This document shows, in pieces, positions 25,226 to 32,712 of a stretch of 64,000 nt of DNA; positions within the stretch are counted from its first letter, which is position 1, and each line of letters starts with the position of its first letter. The notes beneath the pieces were generated by a model. That model was not told the DNA's origin, ran no database searches, and saw nothing but the letters and a program-made list of their open reading frames with translations. Both the position numbers and the translations under genes were made by a program. This DNA comes from an uncultured Kiritimatiellota bacterium (lineage in GTDB: Bacteria > Verrucomicrobiota > Kiritimatiellia > RFP12 > UBA1067), in assembly GCA_934621385.1 (NCBI GenBank), contig CAKTUI010000005.1, forward strand, positions 17,506-81,505, given 5' to 3'.

Positions 25226-25923
25226 TTGGCGCCCCCTTCCCCGTCCGGGGCGGCCTCGGCGGCGCGGGCGAAGGCGGCGCAGATGCGCCGCACGATGCCC
25301 TCGGCGGACGCGACGGAGTTCGTGCCGGTGAGCTGGATGCGGATGGCGTGGGTCTTGGTGGACGGCGAGAGCCAGGCGGTGTCCTCCTCGTACTTGACGA
25401 GGGCGGTCTCCTCGCCGACGGGCGCGGCCATGACGTCGACGGAGCCGAGCGCGACGATGCCGGCCTCGGCCTGGGTGAAGAGGCCGTCGACCTCGACGCT
25501 GCGCGTCTTGGTGGCGCACCCCGCGAGGGCGAGGAGCGCGGCGAGCGCGAGCGCCGCGCCCGACCAGTGGGACGCGCCGCAGAGGCGCAGGGCCGCCCAC
25601 TCCGCGTACGCCCTCCAGCGCGGAACCCCGAGCGCGATCAGCAGGTCGCGGTAGAGGTCGTCCGCGTCGGCCCGCGTGGCCTCCGGGTCGCCGCCGGAGT
25701 AGAGGTGGTCGTGGACGAGCGCGGCGTAGAGGCGCGGAACCTCGAACGGCGAGCCGCACAGCCACTGCAGCGCGAGGGGGATGGACGCGCCGTCGGTCGA
25801 GAAGCCCCCCGGCACGAGGTAGTCCTCGCCGCGGTAGCGGATGCGCCAGTCGGCGGCGAGCGCGAGGCGGCCGCCGCGCTCGGCGCGGAAGCTCGGGGGG
25901 TCGAATTCGGGTCCTGTGTTCAT
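25222..25923 (-). CDS. DUF1353-type protein with internal lipobox-like segment
   Basis: 233 residues. Residues about 35-100 (YLVPGGFSTDGASIPLALQW ... YAALVHDHLYSGG) match the DUF1353 pattern found in many phages, with conserved TDGAS and HDHLY. After it comes a hydrophobic run ending LALAGC (about 121-136), then a polar domain of about 95 residues. That run looks like a lipoprotein signal fused in frame, so two ORFs may have merged, or the run may be a membrane anchor. DUF1353 function is unsettled. Confidence 0.6.
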   Translation of the reverse strand: MNTGPEFDPPSFRAERGGRLALAADWRIRYRGEDYLVPGGFSTDGASIPLALQWLCGSPFEVPRLYAALVHDHLYSGGDPEATRADADDLYRDLLIALGVPRWRAYAEWAALRLCGASHWSGAALALAALLALAGCATKTRSVEVDGLFTQAEAGIVALGSVDVMAAPVGEETALVKYEEDTAWLSPSTKTHAIRIQLTGTNSVASAEGIVRRICAAFARAAEAAPDGEGGAK

Positions 25924-25958
25924 TTCTCTTCTCCTTTTAGGGGTGTTTCAATGGGGTT

Positions 25959-26453
25959 TCAGTGGGCGTTCACGGCCGGTTCCGGCCGCCCCACGGTGAC
26001 GGTGACGTTCGTGACGGCGGCGACGGGCGCGGCCGCCGTGGCGATCCGCCTCGCGGCGAGGCGCGGCGAGACCCCGTTCGTCGGCAGGAGGGCGCGGCGG
26101 TTCAGCGCGGCCCGGGCCGCCGCGAGCGGAGACGGGGGCTTCGCCACCTGCTCCCACGTCCAGCCGTCCTCGTAGGTGAGGCGCATGACGAGGCGGCCCG
26201 CCGCGTTGGTGGCGACGGCCTGCGCGGCGAGCCGCCCGTGCCAGGCGCGGCGGCCGGCCTCCGTCTCGATGTCGCGCCGGTAGCGGCGGTTGACGAGTCC
26301 CAGCGCGTCCACGAGGTCGGCCCGCGTCCAGGCGTTCGTCGTGCCGTCGGCGAGCGGCGTCTCGGCGACGGTCTCGGGAGGGGTGGCGGCGGCGGCGCAG
26401 GCGGCCGCGAGGAGCGCGGCGGCGAGCGCGGTTCGTGTCTTCTTCTTCATCAT
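25959..26453 (-). CDS. Small secreted prophage protein
   Basis: 164 residues from ATG 26453. A clear signal peptide (MMKKKTRTALAAALLAAACAAAAT) precedes a polar Ala/Arg-rich chain with DGTTNAWTRADLVDALGLVNRRY and YEDGWTWEQVAKPPSPLAAAR. The start overlaps the upstream stop by 4 bases. It is one of three consecutive prophage genes with export signals. Function unknown; lysogenic conversion or virion decoration are both possible. Confidence 0.55.
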   Translation of the reverse strand: MMKKKTRTALAAALLAAACAAAATPPETVAETPLADGTTNAWTRADLVDALGLVNRRYRRDIETEAGRRAWHGRLAAQAVATNAAGRLVMRLTYEDGWTWEQVAKPPSPLAAARAALNRRALLPTNGVSPRLAARRIATAAAPVAAVTNVTVTVGRPEPAVNAH

Positions 26454-27034
26454 TGGCTTGTCTCCTGTCGTGTTGTTTCGGGGGCGGAGGCTTCCGCCGC
26501 CGCGTGGAGGGAGTTCGTCCCGCCGGGCGTGCCGACCATGTCGGCGTTGAGCCACACGGTCGCTTGCACGGGGATGCCCACGGCGATGCCGCGCCCACGC
26601 TCCTCCGCGTCGTTGAGGGACCTGCCCCAGTTCGCGTGCAGGACGCCGTTCGTGAGCACCGAGGGCGGCGGCGTCCAGTCCGCCCAGACCTGCCAGTTCC
26701 AGCCCGTCGCCGCCGCGCACGGCAGGTTGGTTGGCACGGCGAAGTCCGCGAAGGCCGAGGTGACGAACGCCGCCCACTCCTGCGCGTTCGTGGACGCGAG
26801 CGGCCGCCGCTCGACGACCAGATCCGCGTCGTCCGGCACGATCCGCCGCACCCAGTCGAGGTGGACGTGGTCGTCCGCGACGTAGCTGCCGCGGTCGACG
26901 AGGTAGGCGACGCCCGCCTCCGTCGGCGGGAACGAGACGGTGGCGCGCTTGGTCGAGCCGTGGATGACGAGCGCGGCGACAAGCGGTGCGCAGAGCGCGA
27001 GGCGCAAGGCCCTGTCCAGTCGGCGGCCCATCAT
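26450..27034 (-). CDS. Prophage protein with N-terminal membrane/signal segment
   Basis: 194 residues. The N-terminus MMGRRLDRALRLALCAPLVAALVIHG is basic then hydrophobic, an anchor or signal. The rest is soluble and Trp-rich (VERRPLASTNAQEWAAFVTSAFADF, GWNWQVWADWTPPPSVLTNG). It overlaps both neighbours by 4 bases. No family was recognised. The repeated TNG/STN wording is shared with the large secreted protein upstream, suggesting a common evolutionary origin or joint assembly. Confidence 0.5.
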   Translation of the reverse strand: MMGRRLDRALRLALCAPLVAALVIHGSTKRATVSFPPTEAGVAYLVDRGSYVADDHVHLDWVRRIVPDDADLVVERRPLASTNAQEWAAFVTSAFADFAVPTNLPCAAATGWNWQVWADWTPPPSVLTNGVLHANWGRSLNDAEERGRGIAVGIPVQATVWLNADMVGTPGGTNSLHAAAEASAPETTRQETSQ

Positions 27035-28836
27035 CTGACCTCCGTGAGGGTGAGGACGGTCTTGCCGTCGATGGTGGCCGTGCCGAGCGTGTAGGTCCTG
27101 CCGCCGAGGACGAGTTTCTCCATCGAGACGGCGGCGTGGTTCCTGATGACGGTGTCGCCGCCCTGCTCGTAGGTGGCGTAGACGTAGAGCTGGTCGGTCT
27201 CGCCCGGGGCTGGGGCCTCGGCGCGCCAGACGACGTTCGACCACGCGCCGCTCGCGCCCGTCCAGCCCTCTGCGATGGCGGGGCACCCCTCGTCGCCGAG
27301 GGCCGTCCACTCGGTCGCGCCGCCCGGGGCGAGCGACTTCGCGGCGTAGAGGGTCGGATGCTGGTCGGACTCGACGGCGTAGACGAGACCGACGTACGTG
27401 CGGCCGTCGCCGTCGATCCACGTGCGGACGCTGTCGGCGGCCGCGCCGACGGGGATCCTGCCGCCCGACACGACTTCGAGGACGGCCTCGCCGCGCTCGT
27501 CGGTGATGCGGAGGTAGCCGTTGGTGGACGCGCCCGGCGAGCCGAGCTGGGCGACCATGCCGTTCGAGACGAGCGCCCAGATCGCCCCCTCGGAGGTGAG
27601 GGTCATCTGCCAGGCGAGGCCGCCCGCGACGACGGTCGCCGGGGTGTCGAGCCAGGTGAAGCCCTCCGGCGCGTCGAGTCCCGTCGGGGTCGTCCGCCCC
27701 CAGTCGAGGCCCGCCTTGCCGCCGAGCGCGCCGGCGAGGGCGTTCGTGTGGGCGGCGAACTCGCCGCGCCACCGCCCCCACTTCGTCTCCTCGTCCCAGA
27801 CGGTGCGCAGCCCGTTCGTCGCCGCGCCGTCCGGGCGGTACTCGAAGCGCGCCGACGGCAGGCGCTCCCACGCGACGGAGGCATTCGCCCCCACGTCGTA
27901 GTTGGTGACGGTGACCCTGAAGCCGTCGCCCGACCACCACGACGACCAGAGGTCGCCCTCCGCCTTCGGGTAGAACCTCTCGTCGGCGGACTTGGTGGAG
28001 TAGACGCTGCTCGCGTCGGCCTTGTCGTCGAGGTAGTCCTGGAGGGTCCGGCCGATGCCGCCTTCCGGGTGGTAGACCGAGTCGAGCCAGAAGTTCTCCG
28101 GGGCGGCCGCGAAGCAGACGGTGTCGTCGCCCCGCGAGTAGACCTCGCTACCGATGGCGACCGAGTGGGCGTGGCGAGCCTGGGCGAACTGGCCGATGGC
28201 GACGGACCGCGCCCCGTCCGCGCTTGCCCCGAATCCGATGGCGACGGCGCGGTCGCCCGAGGACGCGGCGAAGCCGACGGCGGCGTTCGTGTTGGTCCGC
28301 CAGACGCGGAACTCGGGGTCGGACTCGGCGGCGAGGAGGCCGTTCGTGGAGGCTGCGAGTTCGTCGGCTGTCGCCCAGGGGGCGTTCGCGACCTCGACGG
28401 TGGCGAAGTCGATCGTGCGCGGCGGAATCGGCAGGGCGTTCGGGACCGCGCCCGGGGAGCGGCGCAGGCGCAGGCGGAACTCGGCGCGCCAGTTGTCGCC
28501 GGGTACGCCGAGGAAGGCCGAGACCGCGTCCGCGCCCGTGTCCATCGCCGGGGTGAAGGTCGCGGAGACGACGTTCCCGGAGACGGTGGCCGGGGCTGTC
28601 CACCAGGCGTCGCCCATGCCGTTTGTCTGCCAGCAGAGCGCGGCGGCCTGCGCCATGGGGAGCGGATCGCCGTCGGAGAGGAAGGCGGCGCGGAGGTCGA
28701 GGGTCTCGCCGTGGTGCGCGTCGAAGACGGCGACGGACGGTCGGGAGGTCTCGACGGTCCAGCGGCAGGGGACGGCGGCGCGTGCGGCGGCGGCCGCGAG
28801 GAGCACGGCGAGCGCGTGGAGGGCGGCGGGCCTCAT
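27031..28836 (-). CDS. Secreted prophage fibre/adhesin-like protein with YadA-type head repeats
   Basis: 601 residues from ATG 28836. A signal peptide (MRPAALHALAVLLAAAAARA) precedes the body. Residues about 194-230 carry the left-handed beta-roll repeat of YadA-type heads three times (GDRAVAIGFGAS, ARSVAIGQFAQA, AHSVAIGSEVYS). The remainder is a beta-rich, fibre-like chain with no membrane anchor at the C-terminus. A trimeric adhesin or tail fibre is the likely fold. A signal peptide is unexpected for a virion protein assembled in the cytoplasm; this could be a lysogenic-conversion surface protein. It lies in the tail operon. Confidence 0.6.
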   Translation of the reverse strand: MRPAALHALAVLLAAAAARAAVPCRWTVETSRPSVAVFDAHHGETLDLRAAFLSDGDPLPMAQAAALCWQTNGMGDAWWTAPATVSGNVVSATFTPAMDTGADAVSAFLGVPGDNWRAEFRLRLRRSPGAVPNALPIPPRTIDFATVEVANAPWATADELAASTNGLLAAESDPEFRVWRTNTNAAVGFAASSGDRAVAIGFGASADGARSVAIGQFAQARHAHSVAIGSEVYSRGDDTVCFAAAPENFWLDSVYHPEGGIGRTLQDYLDDKADASSVYSTKSADERFYPKAEGDLWSSWWSGDGFRVTVTNYDVGANASVAWERLPSARFEYRPDGAATNGLRTVWDEETKWGRWRGEFAAHTNALAGALGGKAGLDWGRTTPTGLDAPEGFTWLDTPATVVAGGLAWQMTLTSEGAIWALVSNGMVAQLGSPGASTNGYLRITDERGEAVLEVVSGGRIPVGAAADSVRTWIDGDGRTYVGLVYAVESDQHPTLYAAKSLAPGGATEWTALGDEGCPAIAEGWTGASGAWSNVVWRAEAPAPGETDQLYVYATYEQGGDTVIRNHAAVSMEKLVLGGRTYTLGTATIDGKTVLTLTEVR

Positions 28837-29768
28837 TGCGCGTTCCCCCCGTTGGCGGCGAGCGCGACGTCGAAGAGCGAGCCGTCCGACGGGCGGACGT
28901 TTGCGGTGAAGCCGAGCTCGCCGGCGCGGAGTGCGCTCGCGCCCCAGTTGAGGGGTCCGGAGACGAGCGAGGCGCACCGGAGGGTGACGGTGAGGCCGCC
29001 CGCCGCCGTGATGACGAGGTCGTCGTCGCCCGCGAGGGACGCGCCGCGCCCGGAGAGGGCGGGGAGGGCGGCGAGGAGCTGGGCCTCGGAGAGGCCGAGC
29101 GGGGTGCAGCGGGCCGTCACCTTCACGCCCGAGAGGGTGTAGTCGATGGTGCCCTGGCTGTCGGTGGCGACCGGCTCGAGCTGCGGCTCGACCGAGACGG
29201 TCCACCCGTCGAGCGTGTCGGGGATGGAGAGGTCGCCGAGGGTGGCGGAGTAGTGTCGGCCGGTGAGGCCGTCGCGTGGCGGTTCGCCGTCGGCGTAGGC
29301 CTGCGCGGCGACGGTGTAGAGTTTGGCGGACGCGTCGTCCGGCAGCTTTCCGTTCGGCAGGAGCGCGGTGAACTCGGCCCGTCCGAGGGCGGTCTTGACC
29401 GGGGAGAGGACGAGGTCGGGGCACTTGGTGAGCGCGGCGGCGGCGAAGGTGACGCGGGTGCCGGCGCGGGAGGAGATTGCCAGCGGGCTGTCTGTCGCGC
29501 CGAGGAGCGACGAGCCGACGGAGGGGGTGCGGAAGGCGGCCGGGTAGAGGACGGCGAGGATCGCCTCGGAGAGGTTGCCGACGGGCGTGAGGGTGATCCG
29601 GGCGAGCTGGTCGGTCTTGATGGTGTCGAGCGTGCCCGAGAGCGAGGACGGGACGTCCTGCGTGGACGACTCGACGGTGGCCGTGATGCCGCTCGCGTCG
29701 AAGAGCTTGGCGGAGGCGAACGAGACGGTGCCCGGGCCGCGGATGATGGATTGTCTGGTCGTTGCCAT
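28833..29768 (-). CDS. Major tail tube protein-like
   Basis: 311 residues starting MATTRQSIIRGPGTVSFASAKLFDASG. The chain is beta-rich without signal or membrane segments. The opening with a surface-exposed GPGTV loop, then TIKTDQLARITLTPVGNLSEAILAVLYP, resembles tail tube subunits of siphophages. It lies between the tail terminator-like gene and the tape measure region. The family call is by pattern and order. Confidence 0.55.
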   Translation of the reverse strand: MATTRQSIIRGPGTVSFASAKLFDASGITATVESSTQDVPSSLSGTLDTIKTDQLARITLTPVGNLSEAILAVLYPAAFRTPSVGSSLLGATDSPLAISSRAGTRVTFAAAALTKCPDLVLSPVKTALGRAEFTALLPNGKLPDDASAKLYTVAAQAYADGEPPRDGLTGRHYSATLGDLSIPDTLDGWTVSVEPQLEPVATDSQGTIDYTLSGVKVTARCTPLGLSEAQLLAALPALSGRGASLAGDDDLVITAAGGLTVTLRCASLVSGPLNWGASALRAGELGFTANVRPSDGSLFDVALAANGGNAQ

Positions 29769-29804
29769 GTTTCGGTTTCCTTTCAGTGGGTGTTCAGGTG
29801 TGGT

Positions 29805-30227
29805 TCAGAGGGTGGTCCTGAGGTCGAGGCGAACGGTGCACGAGACGACCCCGCCGCCGAGGTCGGCCGGCTCGGAGATGGAGGGCGAGGTGAGCAGGCC
29901 GTCGCCGGTGTCGAAGAGCTTGAGGGCCCTTGCGATCTCCTGCGCGGCCCTGAGGTAGGTCGCCCGGCCCGGGGTGGCCCGGTTGACGAGCGGGTCCTCG
30001 AAGACGTCGACGGCGACGGTGGCGCGGCCGTAGCAGGCGGCGGAGTCGGGGGCCTCGTCGGTGAAGGCGAGCCCCCCGACGACGACGCAGAACGACGAGC
30101 GCGGGATCTCCTGGTTGACGCTCTCGGCGACGTTGCCCCTCTCCTCCTCGAAGACGGGGAGGCCCGCGAGGAGGGGGATGGCGCGGACGCGCGCGGCGAT
30201 CCGGGACTGGACTTCCTGCAGGTCCAT
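29805..30227 (-). CDS. Tail terminator/minor tail-like protein
   Basis: 140 residues (MDLQEVQSRIAARVRAIPLL). The alpha/beta pattern with VAVDVFEDPLVNRATPG and RAAQEIARALKLF fits small tail-completion proteins that bind the tail tube end. It sits between the DUF1320-like gene and the tube gene, where Mu-type phages carry this function. Confidence 0.5.
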   Translation of the reverse strand: MDLQEVQSRIAARVRAIPLLAGLPVFEEERGNVAESVNQEIPRSSFCVVVGGLAFTDEAPDSAACYGRATVAVDVFEDPLVNRATPGRATYLRAAQEIARALKLFDTGDGLLTSPSISEPADLGGGVVSCTVRLDLRTTL

Positions 30228-30230
30228 GGC

Positions 30231-30665
30231 TCAGAGCCCCCCTTCCAGCCGCCGGCCGAGGAGGCGGGGCCTCCTGCGGAAGGCCGGGTAGGCGATGGTG
30301 TCGCGGTCCGGGGCCTCGCCGTAGTCCTCCGGGACGACCGCGCCGGCGGCGAGGCGGTCGAAGAGCGCGAGCGCCCGCTCGTAGGCCTTCGTGCGGGCCT
30401 CGTTCGGGGTTCGGTTGAAGCGCTTGAGGAGGTTGAAGGCCGCGACGTCCATCGCGGGCGCGACGAGCATCTCCGGGAGGAGGGCCTCGTCGTCGGGCAT
30501 CCGGCACCTGCGGCCGGAGCGGACGTAGCCCCTGACGGCGGAGACGGCGTTGGCGACCAGCCGGTCGACGGCGGTGTCGTCCGCGTCCTCGTTCTGGCCG
30601 AAGGCGCGGATCTCCGGCTCGGAGAGCGCGGCCGCGAGGTCGGCCCTTGTGACCTTTCGCCACAT
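30231..30665 (-). CDS. DUF1320-like head-tail connector (Mu gp36 position)
   Basis: 144 residues from ATG 30665. MWRKVTRADLAAALSEPEI, then DDTAVDRLVANAVSAVRGYVRSG and YERALALFDRLAAGAV are typical of DUF1320/gp6-like head completion proteins, which form the connector ring under the portal. Located downstream of the capsid gene after a structured 194-base gap. Confidence 0.65.
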   Translation of the reverse strand: MWRKVTRADLAAALSEPEIRAFGQNEDADDTAVDRLVANAVSAVRGYVRSGRRCRMPDDEALLPEMLVAPAMDVAAFNLLKRFNRTPNEARTKAYERALALFDRLAAGAVVPEDYGEAPDRDTIAYPAFRRRPRLLGRRLEGGL

Positions 30666-30809
30666 TCTTCTGGTCCTTTCGTTCGGGCGGGTTCCGGGGC
30701 GTTGCGCCAGACGCGCGAGAAAGGCCCCTGGAGGCCTCCGCGCAAAAGGCGGCTCGTCGTGCGTCCGGGATCCTGCTCGCGTTTTTGAAACGGTTTTCGT
30801 GAGTTTTGA

Positions 30810-30861
30810 GGGGGGTAGGCGCACGAGGGGTCGCGCCGGCCCCCCGTGCGCCCCCCTTTTT
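30810..30861. other. GC-rich hairpin downstream of the capsid gene
   Basis: Arms GGCGCACGAGGGG and CCCCCCGTGCGCC can pair, flanked by GGGGGG/CCCCCC and T5 on the plus strand. The rest of the 30666-30859 gap holds no gene. On the minus strand it would form a strong hairpin at the capsid 3' end, possibly a partial terminator or RNA stabiliser that keeps capsid output high relative to downstream genes. Confidence 0.55.
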
Positions 30862-31759
30862 AGGCCTCGACGAGCTGGACGTAGCCCGGGGCCTTGTTGG
30901 TGGAGGTGCGCGTGAGCGCGCTGCCGAGGAGGGCGGCGACGTTCATGTAGCGCATGTTCTTGCCGGGCGCGCCGTGGACGAACGAGGTGACGGTGAGCCC
31001 GCTCTCGTCGTCGGTCGTGGTGCCGTACTCGGCGTACATGCCGTCGACGGCCTCGGGGACGGCGCGTCCGGCGACGGCGATGGCCGCGTCCGGGACGAGG
31101 AAGCCGACGCCCTTCGACGCGCTCGCGGAGTCGGCGGCGGCGACCTTGGCGGAGCAGACGATGGCCTTGATGCCGTACTTGCGGCCGAGGGCCTCGGCGA
31201 TGCTGTCGCCGGCGATGGCGGCGTTGGCGGTGTTCGCGTCCAGCAGCTCGCCGTACGCGTCGGGGCCGAGGATGGCGACGATGGTCGCCGGGTCGAGGTC
31301 GTTCTTCTCGGCGACGGCGATGGCCTTGCCGAGCTTGGCGACCTCGAAGCCCGTGGCCTGGGCGACGGCGTTCGTGTAGTCGAGCTTGCCGACGACGAGC
31401 TCCTCGATCTTGGCGGCGATGGCGCGGCCGCCGGCGATGCCGCAGTTGCGGGAGGTCGAGCTGCGGTCGACCTCGAGCAGGTCGGTCTGGCCGATCTTGT
31501 AGGTCACCTTGACGAGCTGGTCGAGCGTGACGGAGGCTGGGATGATGGAGCCGTCGGTCGTCTCGAAGTCGTTGGAGGACTCGTTGAAGACGGTGGCCGC
31601 GCCGGAGAAGACGGGGACCTTGAGGGTCTTGCCCTCGCCCTGCACCTCGGAGGAGAAGTCCGTGGTGAAGAGGCGTGCGAGCGCGAGGGCGCGGCGGGTT
31701 TCCATGATGGCCTTGGACGATCCGAGGATCAGGCCGGGGGAGGTGAGGGAGGTTGCCAT
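30860..31759 (-). CDS. Major capsid protein
   Basis: 299 residues (MATSLTSPGLILGSSKAIME). An N-arm is followed by ARLFTTDFSSEVQGEGKTLKVPVF and alternating alpha/beta segments of an HK97-fold coat; VPDAAIAVAGRAVPEA is a likely P-domain strand. Position directly after the protease/scaffold gene matches Mu-like capsid modules. The gene has a good ribosome-binding site (GAAAGGAAA). Confidence 0.75.
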   Translation of the reverse strand: MATSLTSPGLILGSSKAIMETRRALALARLFTTDFSSEVQGEGKTLKVPVFSGAATVFNESSNDFETTDGSIIPASVTLDQLVKVTYKIGQTDLLEVDRSSTSRNCGIAGGRAIAAKIEELVVGKLDYTNAVAQATGFEVAKLGKAIAVAEKNDLDPATIVAILGPDAYGELLDANTANAAIAGDSIAEALGRKYGIKAIVCSAKVAAADSASASKGVGFLVPDAAIAVAGRAVPEAVDGMYAEYGTTTDDESGLTVTSFVHGAPGKNMRYMNVAALLGSALTRTSTNKAPGYVQLVEA

Positions 31760-31794
31760 TTGCTGTCGTTTCCTTTCTTGTCATGTGTTTGGGT

Positions 31795-32184
31795 TCAGTG
31801 CGCCTCGGCGAGTTCGCGCGCGTTGGCGACGGCGAAGGCGGCGAGCTCCTCGGGGGTGCGGCAGGCGGCGAGGCGCGAGCGCACATCGGGCGCGTCGGCC
31901 GGGGTCCGCGCCGAGTTGGCGGCGATGCGGGCCTTGGCGGGCGGGGCCTTGACGGCGGCGAGGAAGGCGAGGGCCGTGTCGCGGCCGTTGGCGACGTAGA
32001 GCCTGACGAACTCGTCGCGGTTGGCGATCCTGTCGCGGTTCTGGTCGGCGCAGGCGGCGGCCTCGTTCGCGAGGGCCTGGGCCCGCGCCTCGTCGGCGGC
32101 CCTGCGCAGGGCCTCGATCGCGGCGAGCGCGTCCTCCTCGGTCGCGTCCGGCGCGAGGCCGAGCGCGGTGAGTATCTTGTCCAT
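31795..32184 (-). CDS. Nested in-frame scaffold protein inside the protease gene
   Basis: An in-frame ATG at 32184 is preceded by AGAAAGGAAAGAACAAG, an excellent ribosome-binding site. It gives 129 residues (MDKILTALGLAPDATEED) that are almost entirely helical. The same arrangement, with scaffold translated from inside gpI, is known for Mu. This is inferred from the site, not shown. Confidence 0.55.
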   Translation of the reverse strand: MDKILTALGLAPDATEEDALAAIEALRRAADEARAQALANEAAACADQNRDRIANRDEFVRLYVANGRDTALAFLAAVKAPPAKARIAANSARTPADAPDVRSRLAACRTPEELAAFAVANARELAEAH

Positions 32185-32712
32185 CTTGTTCTTTCCTTTC
32201 TGGTCCTCAACGGTCTGGTTGTCCGTTCCCCGGCGGTTGAGGACGCAGGAGACGGGAAGGTTGGGCCTGTTGGTGAGGGCGACGGAGTCGAGCGCGAGGA
32301 CGCGGTCGGTGCCGTCCTCCAGCAGGAAGACGGGGGAGACGAAGCGGTACTCGCGGCCGGCGACGGCCTCGCGGCCGAGGGCGGTGAGGCGGAAGTCGGC
32401 GACGAGGCCCCTCGCGGGGTCGGTGCGGAGGTTGGAGGCCCAGGCGTAGGCGCGGGTGCCGCCGCCGATGGAGTCGTGGTCGGCGTCGACGAGGATCTCG
32501 GGGCGGCCCCTGGCGGTCCAGTCGTCGATGATGCGGGCGAAGGCGGCCGCGTCGAGCACCTGGACGACGGTGCGCCCCCCGTCGCCGCGGCCGGTGCGGG
32601 CCGGGTACTCGCCGAAGGGGGCGACCTGCACGGCGAGGGCCTCGCCCTCGGGCGGGAGTTCGGCGGGGGCCAGCCCGCCGGCGCTGTTCACAAGTGTCAG
32701 TCTCTTGTTCAT
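31795..32712 (-). CDS. Mu gpI-like capsid maturation protease/scaffold
   Basis: 305 residues from ATG 32712 (MNKRLTLVNSAGGLAPAELP). The N-terminal 150 residues include ILVDADHDSIGGGTRAYAWA, AGREYRFVSPVFL and LDSVALTNRPNLPV, the pattern of the Mu-like prophage I protease family. The C-terminal half is helical scaffold. A strong internal ribosome-binding site and ATG at 32184 would yield the scaffold alone. It overlaps the portal gene by 4 bases. Confidence 0.75.
   Translation of the reverse strand: MNKRLTLVNSAGGLAPAELPPEGEALAVQVAPFGEYPARTGRGDGGRTVVQVLDAAAFARIIDDWTARGRPEILVDADHDSIGGGTRAYAWASNLRTDPARGLVADFRLTALGREAVAGREYRFVSPVFLLEDGTDRVLALDSVALTNRPNLPVSCVLNRRGTDNQTVEDQKGKNKMDKILTALGLAPDATEEDALAAIEALRRAADEARAQALANEAAACADQNRDRIANRDEFVRLYVANGRDTALAFLAAVKAPPAKARIAANSARTPADAPDVRSRLAACRTPEELAAFAVANARELAEAH

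Noticed and set aside
21473..25654. 1393-residue plus-strand open frame across the prophage tail genes
   Set aside because: It is antisense to well-formed overlapping genes, is Gly/Ala/Arg/Glu repetitive, and is an artefact of very GC-rich codons.
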